Notes: generated by a model not told the origin, from the sequence alone. Positions 21,403 through 31,377 are shown, numbered from the stretch's first letter. The stretch: DNA of 64,000 bases from Isotricha intestinalis (GCA_023807065.1 JAJJLU010003466.1:42441-106440), one strand, 5' to 3'. Made by a program: numbers and translations.

Positions 21403-22305
21403 TTAACCAATAGGTATACAACAACAAAATAATTTTTTTTTCTTTTTAATAGGCAAAGTATATTCGAATTTATTTGTATCATTTTTATTAATATTTGAAT
21501 TATCATTTTTTGAATATAAATTTTCTTCAGTATCTTTAGTATAAGGATTTGTAAAATTATTGCTTTTTTTAAATTCTTTTTTTTCATTTTTATAATTTAT
21601 TTTCAATGTTTTTTTATTTTCAGAAAGACTATTATTATTAATAGTATCATTTATATTTTGATTATTATTATTTTCGATTATTTTTTTTTTCTGTGAAATT
21701 AAATGAGGATTTTCATTTAAAAGCAAAGTTTGTTTCATTCCTTTCGAACAATAAGCAACAACATTATTTTTTTCATTTTTTATTTGATTAGAAATCACAG
21801 ATTCATCTACTTCACTTATTTTATTTTTAGAATGATAATTTAACATAAATTTATTATGCCCATTTTTTTTATAATTAAAATTAAAAGCAGATTCACCAAA
21901 ATTTTTCTTTCTTGGAGAATCTTCGATGCTTAATTTATTCTTCATAAAATTTTTTGCCATTGACTTTGGTCTCATTTTAAAAAAATTATTTAAATCGTTG
22001 TCATTATTTTTTTTTTTTTGAAAGTCTTTTGAATTAAAATGTCTTATTTTTATTTTATTTTTTTCATGATTATTTTTTTTAATTTGATTTTTTGAGTCTG
22101 AGTGGTTTTGATTTTTATTTTCATCTTTAAGAGATTTTAAAAATTTTTCATAATATTGAATATTATCTTCATCAGAAGAATCTGAAGAAGAATCACGTTC
22201 TAATTGATTTTTTTCTTGAATCCTAAGAATTTTATTTTGTAATTGTTCACCTAAATTATTTTGTAATCCAAAGCCAAGGTCATTATATTCTTTTATTTGA
22301 TTCAT
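21403..22305 (-). CDS. uncharacterised protein with basic and tri-cysteine C-terminus
   Basis: This 300-residue, Asn/Lys/Ser-rich protein is mostly disordered in appearance. It has an acidic serine patch near residues 38-48 (DSSSDSSDEDN), a plausible casein-kinase-2-type target. The end is KKKKKLFCCCIPIG: a run of lysines, a hydrophobic step and three cysteines five residues from the terminus. Such polybasic plus Cys clusters are commonly S-acylated and hold proteins on membranes. This is not a CAAX box, because the cysteines lie too far in. No enzymatic domain is seen. A membrane-attached adaptor is a reasonable guess, not a conclusion. Confidence 0.7.
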   Translation of the reverse strand: MNQIKEYNDLGFGLQNNLGEQLQNKILRIQEKNQLERDSSSDSSDEDNIQYYEKFLKSLKDENKNQNHSDSKNQIKKNNHEKNKIKIRHFNSKDFQKKKNNDNDLNNFFKMRPKSMAKNFMKNKLSIEDSPRKKNFGESAFNFNYKKNGHNKFMLNYHSKNKISEVDESVISNQIKNEKNNVVAYCSKGMKQTLLLNENPHLISQKKKIIENNNNQNINDTINNNSLSENKKTLKINYKNEKKEFKKSNNFTNPYTKDTEENLYSKNDNSNINKNDTNKFEYTLPIKKKKKLFCCCIPIG

Positions 22306-22487
22306 TTATTAATTTAATTTAAGTAATTTGTTTTTTTAATATATTTTTTTTATGTTTTAAATAAAAATATTTTTATTTTCTATTTCAATGATTAAATCAA
22401 GAGTTTTATAGAAATAAAAATATTACTTTTTATATTAATCTTAAACCTTATTATTTAATAAAAAAAAATTAATAAGAAAATTAATAA

Positions 22488-25322
22488 ATGAAAGATTATT
22501 TTCATTTGGATTATGAATATAATTATTTTTCAAAACATTTTAGTGCAAATTTAACAAGGTTGATTTCAATAAGTGATCATTATGAAAAATTAACGAATTC
22601 AGGGAAAGAATTTTTTGATAATTGTTTTCAGAAAAAAGAAGAGTTTTTAAAGACTAAATGTGATTTAGAAGATAATTGTAATAATAATATGTCAATGTGT
22701 ATATCTCTTTTTTTTGAACAACAAAAATCTATGTTTAAAGAATATAATTCTATATTAAATAAAATTAAAAATGATTTTATTAAACCTTTAAATAATTATC
22801 ATCAAATTTTTTCTGAAAAATACGATGGAATTTTAACTAAATTATCAGAAGGGAAAAAAAAGATTAAATTGCTTTATAAGAAACTTACTGAAAGCAGGAA
22901 AAATCATTATTATGAATGTAAAAAATTTGATGAAATTAAAAAAGAAAATAAAGAAGATTATACGAATGAAAATATTATTAATCAAAATTTTTTTGTTGAA
23001 GAAACTTTTAATATTTATAAAAAACAATTAAATGAATTAAATGATTATATTGAAAAATATAATTCAGATTATGATAATATAATTCAAGAAATAACACAAT
23101 TAGAAGATAATTTTAATTCTTTTTTAAAAAATAAGTTTATTGATTTATATAATATTGAACAAGAATGTCTTTTAAAAAGTAGAGAAGAATTTCCTTTTAA
23201 TTTATATTCTTCAAAGAAAGATTTAGATAAATTTAAAAATGAATTAATAAATTCTTTTGGAAAAGAAAATAGAATAGAAAAACAAAAATATATTTCATAT
23301 TTAGAATTTAAAAGAATGATTTCAGAAGATAAATTAATTAAAAAAAATGAAGAAAAAAAAAATAAAGATTTAGGATTATTAGCAATATCAAATGATTTTT
23401 TTTATGATGAATTTGATGATGAAGATGATAAAGATTTTAATTTTGAAATTCCTAAAAAATCAAATGAAGAAATTATTGATATTTTTATTGATAATAGTTT
23501 TAAAATTACTCCAATTGATAATACTCATATTCAAGAAATTAAAACAATTATTTCAGAAGATATTTCTTATATTAAAAGCTTTGTTCAAAAATATTTTAAT
23601 AGTAATAATAAAAATTATTATAAATTTGAAAATGAAAATAATATTATTCAAATTGGATATATTTTTAATATAATATTAAATACTTTTAATTCTTCATTAA
23701 TTGAGGAAAATATTCAAACTTTAATTAGTATATTATTAATTGGAGAAAGAAGTTATTATAATGATATATATTTATGTTCATTAATTTGGGAAAATAATTT
23801 CTTAAAAATTAAAGACGTTTGGGAAAAATTAATAGAAAATAGATTAATTCAAAAATTATCTTTTCAAGTAAAAAATATTTCAGAAGTAAAAAAAAATAAT
23901 AGTAAAAAAGAAAAAAATTCAATGTTTTCTTCTTTTATAAAATCAAATAGTGATTTTGAAAAGAATTCAGAAATAAATCATTCATTATTAGAAACTTTAA
24001 ATTATGATAAAAAAATAAAAGGTTATAATTTATTAAATGATAATGAAAAATTAATAATTGATTATGAAGTAGAAAATTTAATAAAAAAAATTTTAATTGA
24101 ATTTATTGAACATTGCTTAAATTATCAATTATCAATCCCTGATACAGTTAATTTAATTGTTGAAATTGGTTCCAAATTTAATTTATCTATTGAATATATT
24201 AATTATTTTATATTATGTATTAATATAAGTTCTTTATCTATTTGTAGAAAAATAAAAAATTATCATATTAAAGAAAAAATAGATTTAATTAGAAAAAATG
24301 ATATTTCTCTTAAATTAAATTATTCTTGCTTAATGAAAAAAGAAAAAGAAAAAAAATTTGTTTTATTAAATATAATAAATTATTTAAAAAAAGATGAAAT
24401 AATTCCTTTCTTTTTGTTAAAAAAATCAATATCAAAAAAATTGAAATCTACATTTTATTTAAATTACTTAACTTCAAATAAAAATATTTCAAATAAAATA
24501 AGATTAGAAATATGGAAATCTTTATTAAATACAAAAGAAATATCAAAATCAATAAAAAATCAAATTTTAAAAATAAATGAAAATCAAAAAAAATATAAAA
24601 TAATTAAACAAGATGTTGAAAGAACTCATATTGGAGTTTTTTCAAAAGAAATAAATCAATCAATAATAAATATATTAATGAAAGTAACAGATTTATTAGA
24701 AAATCAGAATAATAATAATCAAGTCGATAATATTAATAATGAATATTATCAAGGAATGAATTATCTTTCTGCTTTTCTTTATACTTTAACTCAAAATGAA
24801 GAAGATTCAATTTATTTATTATATTCAATTTTAACAACAACAGAATTAAAATTTATATACAACAGAAAAATGGTAAAATTGAAAAATTTTTATTTAATTT
24901 TTGAAAAATTACTTAAATTATTTATTCCTCAAATTTCTTATTGTTTTAAAAAAAATTCAATTAAAGTTAATCTTTTTATAACTCCTTTTGTTGTTACTAT
25001 TTTTACTAATTTAATTCAAAATCAAAAAAATATTCCTTTAATAGTTTTAAATATATGGGATGAATTCTTATTAAAAGGATGGAAATCATTAATGCATTCA
25101 ATGTTAACTTTAATTTCTTTTCATTATGAAGAAATATTATTAAAGTCAGGAGAAAATTTATTGAATTATTTAATTAATGATTTATCAAAATCAAAATATT
25201 TTTCAGATGAAAATATACTTTTATGGATAAATGAAAAGAAAAAATTCAAAATAAAAAATAAATACTTAAAACTTTTAGAAGAAGAAGTGTCTTTTGAAAA
25301 TAAAAATAATCCACAAAAATAA
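22488..25322 (+). CDS. F-BAR-like/TBC-domain Rab GTPase-activating protein
   Basis: This protein has 944 residues. Residues 1-230 form long amphipathic helices starting YFHLDYEYNYFSKHFSANLT, with the length and spacing of an FCH/F-BAR module that curves membranes. The middle (about 280-660) is helical and less defined. The TBC domain is about 670-915, entered by RLEIWKSLLN. It has the two catalytic motifs of TBC GAPs: IIKQDVERTH, carrying the arginine finger, and YYQGMNYL, carrying the glutamine finger. Then come hydrophobic helices including LIVLNIWDEFLLKGW. TBC proteins stimulate GTP hydrolysis on Rabs. The membrane-binding N-terminus would place the GAP on curved or endocytic membrane. The F-BAR assignment rests on pattern only. 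Confidence 0.8.
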   Translation: MKDYFHLDYEYNYFSKHFSANLTRLISISDHYEKLTNSGKEFFDNCFQKKEEFLKTKCDLEDNCNNNMSMCISLFFEQQKSMFKEYNSILNKIKNDFIKPLNNYHQIFSEKYDGILTKLSEGKKKIKLLYKKLTESRKNHYYECKKFDEIKKENKEDYTNENIINQNFFVEETFNIYKKQLNELNDYIEKYNSDYDNIIQEITQLEDNFNSFLKNKFIDLYNIEQECLLKSREEFPFNLYSSKKDLDKFKNELINSFGKENRIEKQKYISYLEFKRMISEDKLIKKNEEKKNKDLGLLAISNDFFYDEFDDEDDKDFNFEIPKKSNEEIIDIFIDNSFKITPIDNTHIQEIKTIISEDISYIKSFVQKYFNSNNKNYYKFENENNIIQIGYIFNIILNTFNSSLIEENIQTLISILLIGERSYYNDIYLCSLIWENNFLKIKDVWEKLIENRLIQKLSFQVKNISEVKKNNSKKEKNSMFSSFIKSNSDFEKNSEINHSLLETLNYDKKIKGYNLLNDNEKLIIDYEVENLIKKILIEFIEHCLNYQLSIPDTVNLIVEIGSKFNLSIEYINYFILCINISSLSICRKIKNYHIKEKIDLIRKNDISLKLNYSCLMKKEKEKKFVLLNIINYLKKDEIIPFFLLKKSISKKLKSTFYLNYLTSNKNISNKIRLEIWKSLLNTKEISKSIKNQILKINENQKKYKIIKQDVERTHIGVFSKEINQSIINILMKVTDLLENQNNNNQVDNINNEYYQGMNYLSAFLYTLTQNEEDSIYLLYSILTTTELKFIYNRKMVKLKNFYLIFEKLLKLFIPQISYCFKKNSIKVNLFITPFVVTIFTNLIQNQKNIPLIVLNIWDEFLLKGWKSLMHSMLTLISFHYEEILLKSGENLLNYLINDLSKSKYFSDENILLWINEKKKFKIKNKYLKLLEEEVSFENKNNPQK

Positions 25323-25462
25323 TTAATATAAATAAATCAAAATAAAAAAATTATACATTAAATAATTTAACAAATTAAATTAGAAATTAGATAAAAAAAA
25401 TAATATAATAAATTCCCTAAAAAAAAAAAATTCTTTTAAAAAAAAGACAACGAAAAAAATAA

Positions 25463-26473
25463 ATGGAGGAAGAAAAAATAAGATATGTTTTCAAAGATAA
25501 ATCTTTAGGGAAAGGGATATCAGGAGAAGTATTATTAGCATATGACTTAGAGAAAGATATAGATGTGGCAGCAAAGCATATTCCAAAAAATCTAGTAAAT
25601 GATCAAAAAGAAATGGAATTATTTACTAATGAAGTTTTAATATCAACATTATGTGAGAATGAAAATTTAGCAAAAGTACATGATATTTCAGATATTGATG
25701 GAGAAAAATATTTAATTTTTGAATATTGTAATGGAGGTGATTTACAAACAGCATTATCTAATTATAAAAAGAAACACATATTTTTAGATGAGAAAATAAT
25801 TCAAAATATTGTATCACAAATATTAAATGGATTACAATGTTTACATAATAAAAAAATAATTCATCATGATATAAAACCTGCAAACATACTTTTGCATTAT
25901 GATAATATTGAAGATTTAAATCAGTTAAATTTAATGAAATGTAAATTTAAAATATCTGATTTTGGTTTATCTAAATTTAAAAATGAACAATATGAAAGAA
26001 TGATAGGTGGAAGTCCTTTATATATGGAACCATATTTATTTGATAAAAATGTACCAATAAGTATAATTGAAAATGAAAAAGTTGATATTTGGTCTCTTGG
26101 TATTTTAACATATGAATTATTATTTGGAATTACTCCTTTTGAAAATAGTTGTTTTATTCCTGATAATGCTTTAAGAGAATTAGTTTCTAATTTAAGTAGA
26201 GGAATTTATTTTATTAATATTTGTTATAGAGACAAAATTTCACTTCAAATTATTGCTTTTTTAAATAAGTGTTTACAAATTGAACAAAATAAAAGAGCAA
26301 GTTCTGAAGAATTACTTTTTTCTGAATTTGTTACTAGGGATATTGAGAAATTTTTTTTTTTAAATAAATATAATTTAAAAAAAAATTTTCCTCAAGAATA
26401 TATTATTTATAATGAACAAATTAAGATGGATATTAAAGATGGAGGGAGATTAAATGTTATTATTAATATCTAA
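25463..26473 (+). CDS. ULK/ATG1-like protein kinase with HHD catalytic loop
   Basis: This 336-residue protein is mostly kinase domain (about 5-290). It has a glycine loop (LGKGISGEVLLA), the VAAKH lysine, a hinge (EYCNGGDLQTAL), DFGLSK, and an activation segment GGSPLYMEPYL. The last resembles the GSPLYMAPE block of ULK/ATG1 and related kinases. Two departures stand out. The HRD catalytic motif is HHD (IIHHDIKPANIL), read from CAT CAT GAT, so this is a non-RD kinase. The APE motif has become MEP. The catalytic Asp, Lys and Asn remain, so activity is likely but not phosphorylation-gated in the usual way. The short tail (290-336) has no recognised domain. Autophagy involvement is an inference. 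Confidence 0.8.
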   Translation: MEEEKIRYVFKDKSLGKGISGEVLLAYDLEKDIDVAAKHIPKNLVNDQKEMELFTNEVLISTLCENENLAKVHDISDIDGEKYLIFEYCNGGDLQTALSNYKKKHIFLDEKIIQNIVSQILNGLQCLHNKKIIHHDIKPANILLHYDNIEDLNQLNLMKCKFKISDFGLSKFKNEQYERMIGGSPLYMEPYLFDKNVPISIIENEKVDIWSLGILTYELLFGITPFENSCFIPDNALRELVSNLSRGIYFINICYRDKISLQIIAFLNKCLQIEQNKRASSEELLFSEFVTRDIEKFFFLNKYNLKKNFPQEYIIYNEQIKMDIKDGGRLNVIINI

Positions 26474-27221
26474 TTTTTTAAATATTATAATTATAATTTT
26501 GTGAATCTTAAAATTAAATTTAGTTTAAGTATTGGATTTAATTTTATTTTTTTTAGATTTTATTTAATTAATTTTTTTGATTTATATTTGAATTTTACTT
26601 TTTCTCTTAAACTTTAATATATTTAAACTTAAATCTTTTAAGTTTGTTTTTATTAATAGATAAATAAAAATTAGATTTATTTGATGAGTTCAAAAAATAT
26701 ATAAAAAGCTTAAATAATACAATAATTTTTGCTTAATGAATTAAGTCCTTTGAAAATTTAAGTTTACTTTTCTTGTTTGTTTTCTTAATTTAAATTTTTT
26801 ATTCCATTAATGTTTATTGAATATTTTAATTTTTTTTGGTTCAAAAAATTAAATGAATTAGAAAAATTAGAAATGAATGGATGTATAAAAGTTTATATTC
26901 CTTCAAAAATAACAAAAATAACATTAGTTGATTTCATTTAAAACGTTTTTTAAAGATTTTTTTATTAATTATGGGTTTTATATATTTATTATATTTTATT
27001 TATTAGGAATTTTGCTTTTTTTTAAATTTATATCTTGTTTCTTTATTTTACTTTTTTTGATTATTATTAAATAATTTATAATATTTGATACAATTAATAA
27101 CTAGAAAATTATATCATATCATAACAAATAATCAAATTTCTACACTATATAAAAGAAAAATAGAATTAATTTTAGATATATTATTGAAAACAGATTAACC
27201 TTTTTAATTATTTTTATCAAA
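26474..27221. other. gene-poor spacer between two kinase genes
   Basis: About 750 bp of very AT-rich sequence lies between the ends of two converging kinase genes. No full gene is seen. Two coding-like scraps stand out: 26671-26736 (22 codons including TAA, with DLFDEFKKYIKSLNN) and the small ORF at 26810-26941 listed separately. The remainder looks like untranslated or intergenic DNA. Confidence 0.6.
26810..26941 (+). pseudogene. possible leucine-rich-repeat gene relic (43 codons)
   Basis: An ATG-to-TAA frame of 43 residues lies inside the spacer. It contains LNELEKLEMNGC followed by IPSKITKITL, a rhythm like the LRR units of protist surface and BspA-like proteins (L-x-x-L-x-x-L, then IP-S-x-I-T-x-I). 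A second coding-like scrap lies 70 bp upstream in another frame. It is too short to be a domain, so it is either a relic of a decayed LRR gene or chance. Confidence 0.3.
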
Positions 27222-29135
27222 TTATTGTACTCTTAACATTAATTCTTTAAAATCATCAAAATTTATTTTTCCATCTCTATCTTTATCAACTTCTTTAATA
27301 GTACTTTTAAAAATAGAAATTAATGTAGGATTACTTTTTTTAACAAAGGCATTCATAATATTTTCCACTGAAAGAGTTCCAGTATTATCTTTGTCAAGAA
27401 ATTTAAAAGCATATTTTAAATTATCATTATTTAAAGCTAAACTTTTATCAATACAAGCTCTTAAAAACTCTTCATATTCAATATAACCATTATTATCACC
27501 ATCTAACATTAAAAATATATCATCAATGGCTTTATCAACTTTATCTTTACTTCTAAATTGATATAATCCGTTAACTAATTCAACTTTAGTTAATTTACAA
27601 TTTCCACTTAAATTAAAAAACCTAAATAATTTAAGTATTATTTTCGTATCTTTATTTTGTGGAATGTTATGAACTACAAAAGCTAAAACTAATTGTTGGA
27701 ATTTACTTTGGAATTTATAATTAAGTAAATTATCTAAATATATTTGAATTTCTTCATTAGTAAAATTAGAATAAAGACTTCTTCCATTAAATTTAGTAAA
27801 AAAACTATGATTTAATGCTTCACTAGCACTTAATCTTTTATTAATATTTCTTTCAAGAAGTGAATTAACTAAATTTTGAGTTTCTATAGATTTACTTAAT
27901 AATTTAGGATGTTTATTATTATAAACTCCAATTTTTATACTTTCTATAATTTCTTCATCTGTTTTTCCATCAAAAGGTGCTCTTCCAACAATTAACATAT
28001 ATAATATCACTCCAACTGACCAAGTATCACATTTTTCATTATATTTTTGTTTTAACACTTCAGGTGCTATATAATATGAACTTCCTACAACTGCTTTTTC
28101 ATTTTTATTTTTTTTAAATATTTTAGCTGTTCCAAAATCAATAATTTTAATCCAAAAATATTCTTCTTTTGTTTTTAAATCTTTTTCAATATCACTGATC
28201 ATTATATTTTCTAATTTTAAATCTCTATGTAAAATATGATTATCATGTAAATAATATAAACCAGAAAAAACTTGATAAAATAAAACAGCTAATTGATTTT
28301 CAGAATAAGTATTTTTAATATAACCATATAATTCTCCTTTTTTACAATATTCAGTGACAATATAAAAATCAGTTGAAGTATTATAAAATTCATATATTTT
28401 AACAATATTAGGATGATCTAGTTTTTTTAAAATATCAATTTCATTTTTAATTTCTAAATCATCAATTTCATTTTCTTTAACTTTCTCAATTTTTTTCATA
28501 GCAACAGTAACATTAGTTTGAATATTAACAACAGAATACACAGTACCATAACTTCCATCACCTAATCTTTTAATAACTTTATATTTTTTTGAAGGATCTC
28601 CTTTTTGTTCTTCTATCAAAGTTTGTGTTTTAACATTAATTTTCATTTCTTCTCTAAATTTTTTTTCCATTCTACTTTTTTCTACTAATGTTGTACTCTT
28701 TTTATTTCTTCTTTTAAATTTCTCATCTTTCTCTTTTTCTAAATTGGGAGTTTGACTTCTTTCCGTTTTTTCAAATATTACTTTTTTTATATCATTTAAT
28801 TTATTTGTTTTTCTTTTTTCTTTTTTTCTTTCTATTATATCATTTAAATCTGTTAAATTTCTATTACTTCTTGATTTTGCATTCATTAAATTTAGACTTG
28901 CATTTATATTAAACATTAATTTATTACTTTTTTGACCATTCATTTTTTCTTCTTTTTCATTTTTAATTGTTTCTTCATTTTTATTTATTGTAGAATTTGT
29001 GTTTACTTGAATTGTATTGTTTATTTGTTTTAAAAGTTGAGGCTTTGGATTTGTCTTTTCTTCTTTTTTATTTTCTTCTTCTAATGTTACGGTATATTTG
29101 TTTGGAATTTGAGATGAGCCACCACATATACCCAT
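27222..29135 (-). CDS. calcium-dependent protein kinase (CDPK, copy 1)
   Basis: This 637-residue protein has the kinase plus four EF-hand layout of CDPKs, which are typical of alveolates and plants. The N-terminus MGICGGSS is a strong N-myristoylation signal with an adjacent Cys for palmitoylation. A Lys/Asn-rich leader follows. The kinase is about 182-440: GDGSYGTVY, VAMKKI, HRDLKLENIM, IDFGTAK, GSSYYIAPE. A junction helix segment follows. EF-hand 1 is degenerate (Cys where Gly is needed), EF-hand 2 is canonical (DGDNNGYIEYEE), EF-hand 3 ends in Asn instead of Glu, and EF-hand 4 is canonical-like with a final Asp. It should be a membrane-attached Ca2+-activated kinase with about two good sites. 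Copy 2 lies 2.2 kb away on the opposite strand. Confidence 0.92.
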   Translation of the reverse strand: MGICGGSSQIPNKYTVTLEEENKKEEKTNPKPQLLKQINNTIQVNTNSTINKNEETIKNEKEEKMNGQKSNKLMFNINASLNLMNAKSRSNRNLTDLNDIIERKKEKRKTNKLNDIKKVIFEKTERSQTPNLEKEKDEKFKRRNKKSTTLVEKSRMEKKFREEMKINVKTQTLIEEQKGDPSKKYKVIKRLGDGSYGTVYSVVNIQTNVTVAMKKIEKVKENEIDDLEIKNEIDILKKLDHPNIVKIYEFYNTSTDFYIVTEYCKKGELYGYIKNTYSENQLAVLFYQVFSGLYYLHDNHILHRDLKLENIMISDIEKDLKTKEEYFWIKIIDFGTAKIFKKNKNEKAVVGSSYYIAPEVLKQKYNEKCDTWSVGVILYMLIVGRAPFDGKTDEEIIESIKIGVYNNKHPKLLSKSIETQNLVNSLLERNINKRLSASEALNHSFFTKFNGRSLYSNFTNEEIQIYLDNLLNYKFQSKFQQLVLAFVVHNIPQNKDTKIILKLFRFFNLSGNCKLTKVELVNGLYQFRSKDKVDKAIDDIFLMLDGDNNGYIEYEEFLRACIDKSLALNNDNLKYAFKFLDKDNTGTLSVENIMNAFVKKSNPTLISIFKSTIKEVDKDRDGKINFDDFKELMLRVQ

Positions 29136-29284
29136 TATTTTGATTTTTTATTTTTCTAATTTTCTTTTAATTTTTTTTAAATTTTTTTTTAGTTTTTTAA
29201 ATTATAATTTTGTATATTTTATTTTAGGGATTTTATTTCTTTTTTTTGAATATAAAAAGTTGATAAAAACAAGAACATTATATT

Positions 29285-29398
29285 TTATTTTTTTTTAAAA
29301 TTACCAATTTGATAATCAGTATCTTCTTCAGTAGTTTCTTGAATAAAAACTTTAATATCACAAATGATTTTTAACTTCATTATCATTATATTTTTCAT
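29285..29398 (-). pseudogene. small coding-like ORF, possible gene-end relic
   Basis: This ATG-to-TAA frame of 37 residues has the Glu/Thr/Asp-rich end QETTEEDTDYQIGNFKKK, unlike the surrounding Ile/Lys/Asn noise. An overlapping frame just upstream also reads sensibly (IIELTHIESKNEKYNDNE), which suggests the end of a decayed, frameshifted gene. No family is recognised. It may be a short functional peptide gene or chance. Confidence 0.3.
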
Positions 29399-30237
29399 TT
29401 TTGGATTCAATATGTGTTAATTCAATAATTTTTTATTGTTTATTTTTATTATTTATTTTTGTATTTAGTTTTTGTTATTTATAAATTAATAGTTAATTTC
29501 AATTAGAAAACAAAAATTAAAAAGAATTTTAATATTATTAAAAAAAATCTCCATTTTCTAATATTTTTTAATTTACTAAATTCTTCTTTTATTTTAATGA
29601 TTTTTATTCATTAAAATCTATAAAATAATTATTTTTTTCAAATTTCCATATTTTTTCCAACTCAAATTTTATTTATATAAAAAAAATAAAACTATAATAA
29701 ATTAAGATTAAAATTATTTTTCAAAATTTTTATTTTTATTTTTTATCACTTATCTTTTAAATTATTTTTGTTATTATTTTAATCAAGTCCATAAAAAAGG
29801 TTATGATATTTTAGATTAGTAGAACAATCTTGTTAATTTATTAATTCTTAAATTAAATAGATTCTTTTTAAATATTAGTAAATCTTAATTATTATTCTAC
29901 AAGTTTATAAAATTAATATATCTTTCTAATCTAAAATTTACTTCAGTAAATTGAATAATATTATTTATTTTTTTTTATCGATATTCAATTATAAATAATA
30001 TTTCTAATTATTCTAAAAAAATAAAATTTTTAAAAGTATTAAAGTAAGATTAATTCAATGACAGTAATAAATAATATTGAATAAAAATTACTTTTCTCCT
30101 CATTTAAAGTTTGAATTTTTTGAACTCAATTTTCATCAACACTATTCATAAGTTATTAACCAAAATTTTCACTTAATTTCCCAAAACAATAAAATATCAA
30201 ATAAATATTATATATAAAAATAAAGTAAAAATCAATC

Positions 30238-30329
30238 AATTTTTCTATAAAATAAAAATCAAATCAAAAATAAAAAATAAAAAAAAAATTAAAAGTCATT
30301 TAATTTTTCTATAAAAATAAAAATCAAAT
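30238..30329. repeat. 27/28-bp direct repeat
   Basis: Two near-identical copies, at 30238-30264 and 30302-30329, share the core AATTTTTCTATAAAA...ATCAAAT and differ by one A in a homopolymer. Starts are 64 bp apart. They lie just beyond the stop of the minus-strand gene at 30349, in its probable 3' flank. Their role is unknown. Confidence 0.6.
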
Positions 30330-30348
30330 TATTTAAATGAAACAATAT

Positions 30349-31200
30349 TTATACTTCTCCGGTAATTGACATATAATCAATATTAGTAGAAACAATGTTT
30401 TTCAATAATTTTCTTCTATAATTATGAACAACATATAAACCAACAATAATAATAGTTAAGATCATAAAGAATGAAATAATATAAAGACCATAGCTTTTAT
30501 TTCCACCTACATTCAAATTACCATCTTTATTATTTTTATTTTCTTCTTGTCTTTTTTTTTCTTCTTCTTCTTTTTTTCTTCTTTCATATTCTTCTTTAAC
30601 TTGCTTTTCATATTCTCTATCATCTAAAACTTCAATTTCTTCTTGTTCATTATCATCATCATCTTGATCAAGCCAAGGATAATCAATATCTTCTTGATCT
30701 AATTCATATTGATATAAAGCATTTAAAATTTTATCAACAATTAAAGTAAAATATTTTTCATATCCTTCTTTTTCACTTTCATATTTTATTTCATTTAATT
30801 TATCACTTTTTATTTTCCATTCATTTTCACTTCCAATAGATAAATAATAATAGTCATCTTTTATTGATACTATTGATATTAATGATGATTTCATATTATT
30901 TATAAATTGTACATTCATTTTTTCCATTAATTCTCTTGTGAATTTTTCTGTGTTTTCCATTTCATCTATTAAAAATAAATATGAGTGAATTCCATATTTT
31001 AAAAAAATATTATTCATTGATTTTTCGGCTTTTGTTCTTTCTTCTTCTGATATTTTATTTGAAGGATCCATTAAAAAATAATTTTCACTTTTTTCTTTTA
31101 ATTTTTGCAGTGTATAATCCCATACTTCATCAACTGTCTTTTCATAAGTTTTTGAAATGAAAAATAAACCAATTAAAAAGATAAGATTTTTCCTTTTCAT
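30349..31200 (-). CDS. type I membrane protein with TPM-like lumenal domain
   Basis: This 283-residue protein starts with a signal peptide (MKRKNLIFLIGLFFISKTYE). Residues about 45-165 resemble a TPM domain (as in MOLO-1 and bacterial TPM phosphatases): ISEEERTKAEKSMNNIFLKYG, then SYLFLIDEM, then SSLISIVSIKDDYYYLSIGSE with the edge-strand/glycine pattern. An acidic stretch and a charged coiled coil (about 175-225) lead to one transmembrane helix (LYIISFFMILTIIIVGLYVV, about 238-258) and a short cytosolic tail with YMSITGEV. The TPM match is by pattern and is not certain. It sits between two CDPK genes; convergence with them is not required for its function. Confidence 0.7.
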   Translation of the reverse strand: MKRKNLIFLIGLFFISKTYEKTVDEVWDYTLQKLKEKSENYFLMDPSNKISEEERTKAEKSMNNIFLKYGIHSYLFLIDEMENTEKFTRELMEKMNVQFINNMKSSLISIVSIKDDYYYLSIGSENEWKIKSDKLNEIKYESEKEGYEKYFTLIVDKILNALYQYELDQEDIDYPWLDQDDDDNEQEEIEVLDDREYEKQVKEEYERRKKEEEEKKRQEENKNNKDGNLNVGGNKSYGLYIISFFMILTIIIVGLYVVHNYRRKLLKNIVSTNIDYMSITGEV

Positions 31201-31377
31201 TTTATTAAAAAAATATTATATTCCATTTAATTTAAGATTTTCATACAATCTCAATTAAATATATTAATTAAATTTATTTTTTACAAATACATTTCTATGA
31301 TAAAAAGAATTTAACACATTTAATAATCTAAATGTAATAAATTTAATAAATTTACAAAAAGTAAAATAATAAATTTA

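Larger units (their letters stand above)
29136..30348. other. long gene-poor spacer
   Basis: About 1.2 kb of AT-rich DNA separates the CDPK promoter region from the 3' end of the next minus-strand gene. It holds a 37-codon minus-strand ORF at 29285-29398 with coding-like composition (KIICDIKVFIQETTEED...), several copies of an AATATTATTTAT word in both orientations near 29954, 29998 and 30067, and a direct repeat at 30238-30329. No tRNA or other structured RNA was recognised. Confidence 0.6.

Noticed and set aside
29940..30090. Inverted copies of an AATATTATTTAT word as an origin or mobile-element end
   Set aside because: Short AT-only words recur by chance in DNA of this composition; no target duplication or transposase is present.
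29136..30348. tRNA or structured RNA in the long spacer
   Set aside because: No GC-richer block, no T-loop-like or acceptor-like pattern and no long stem was found.
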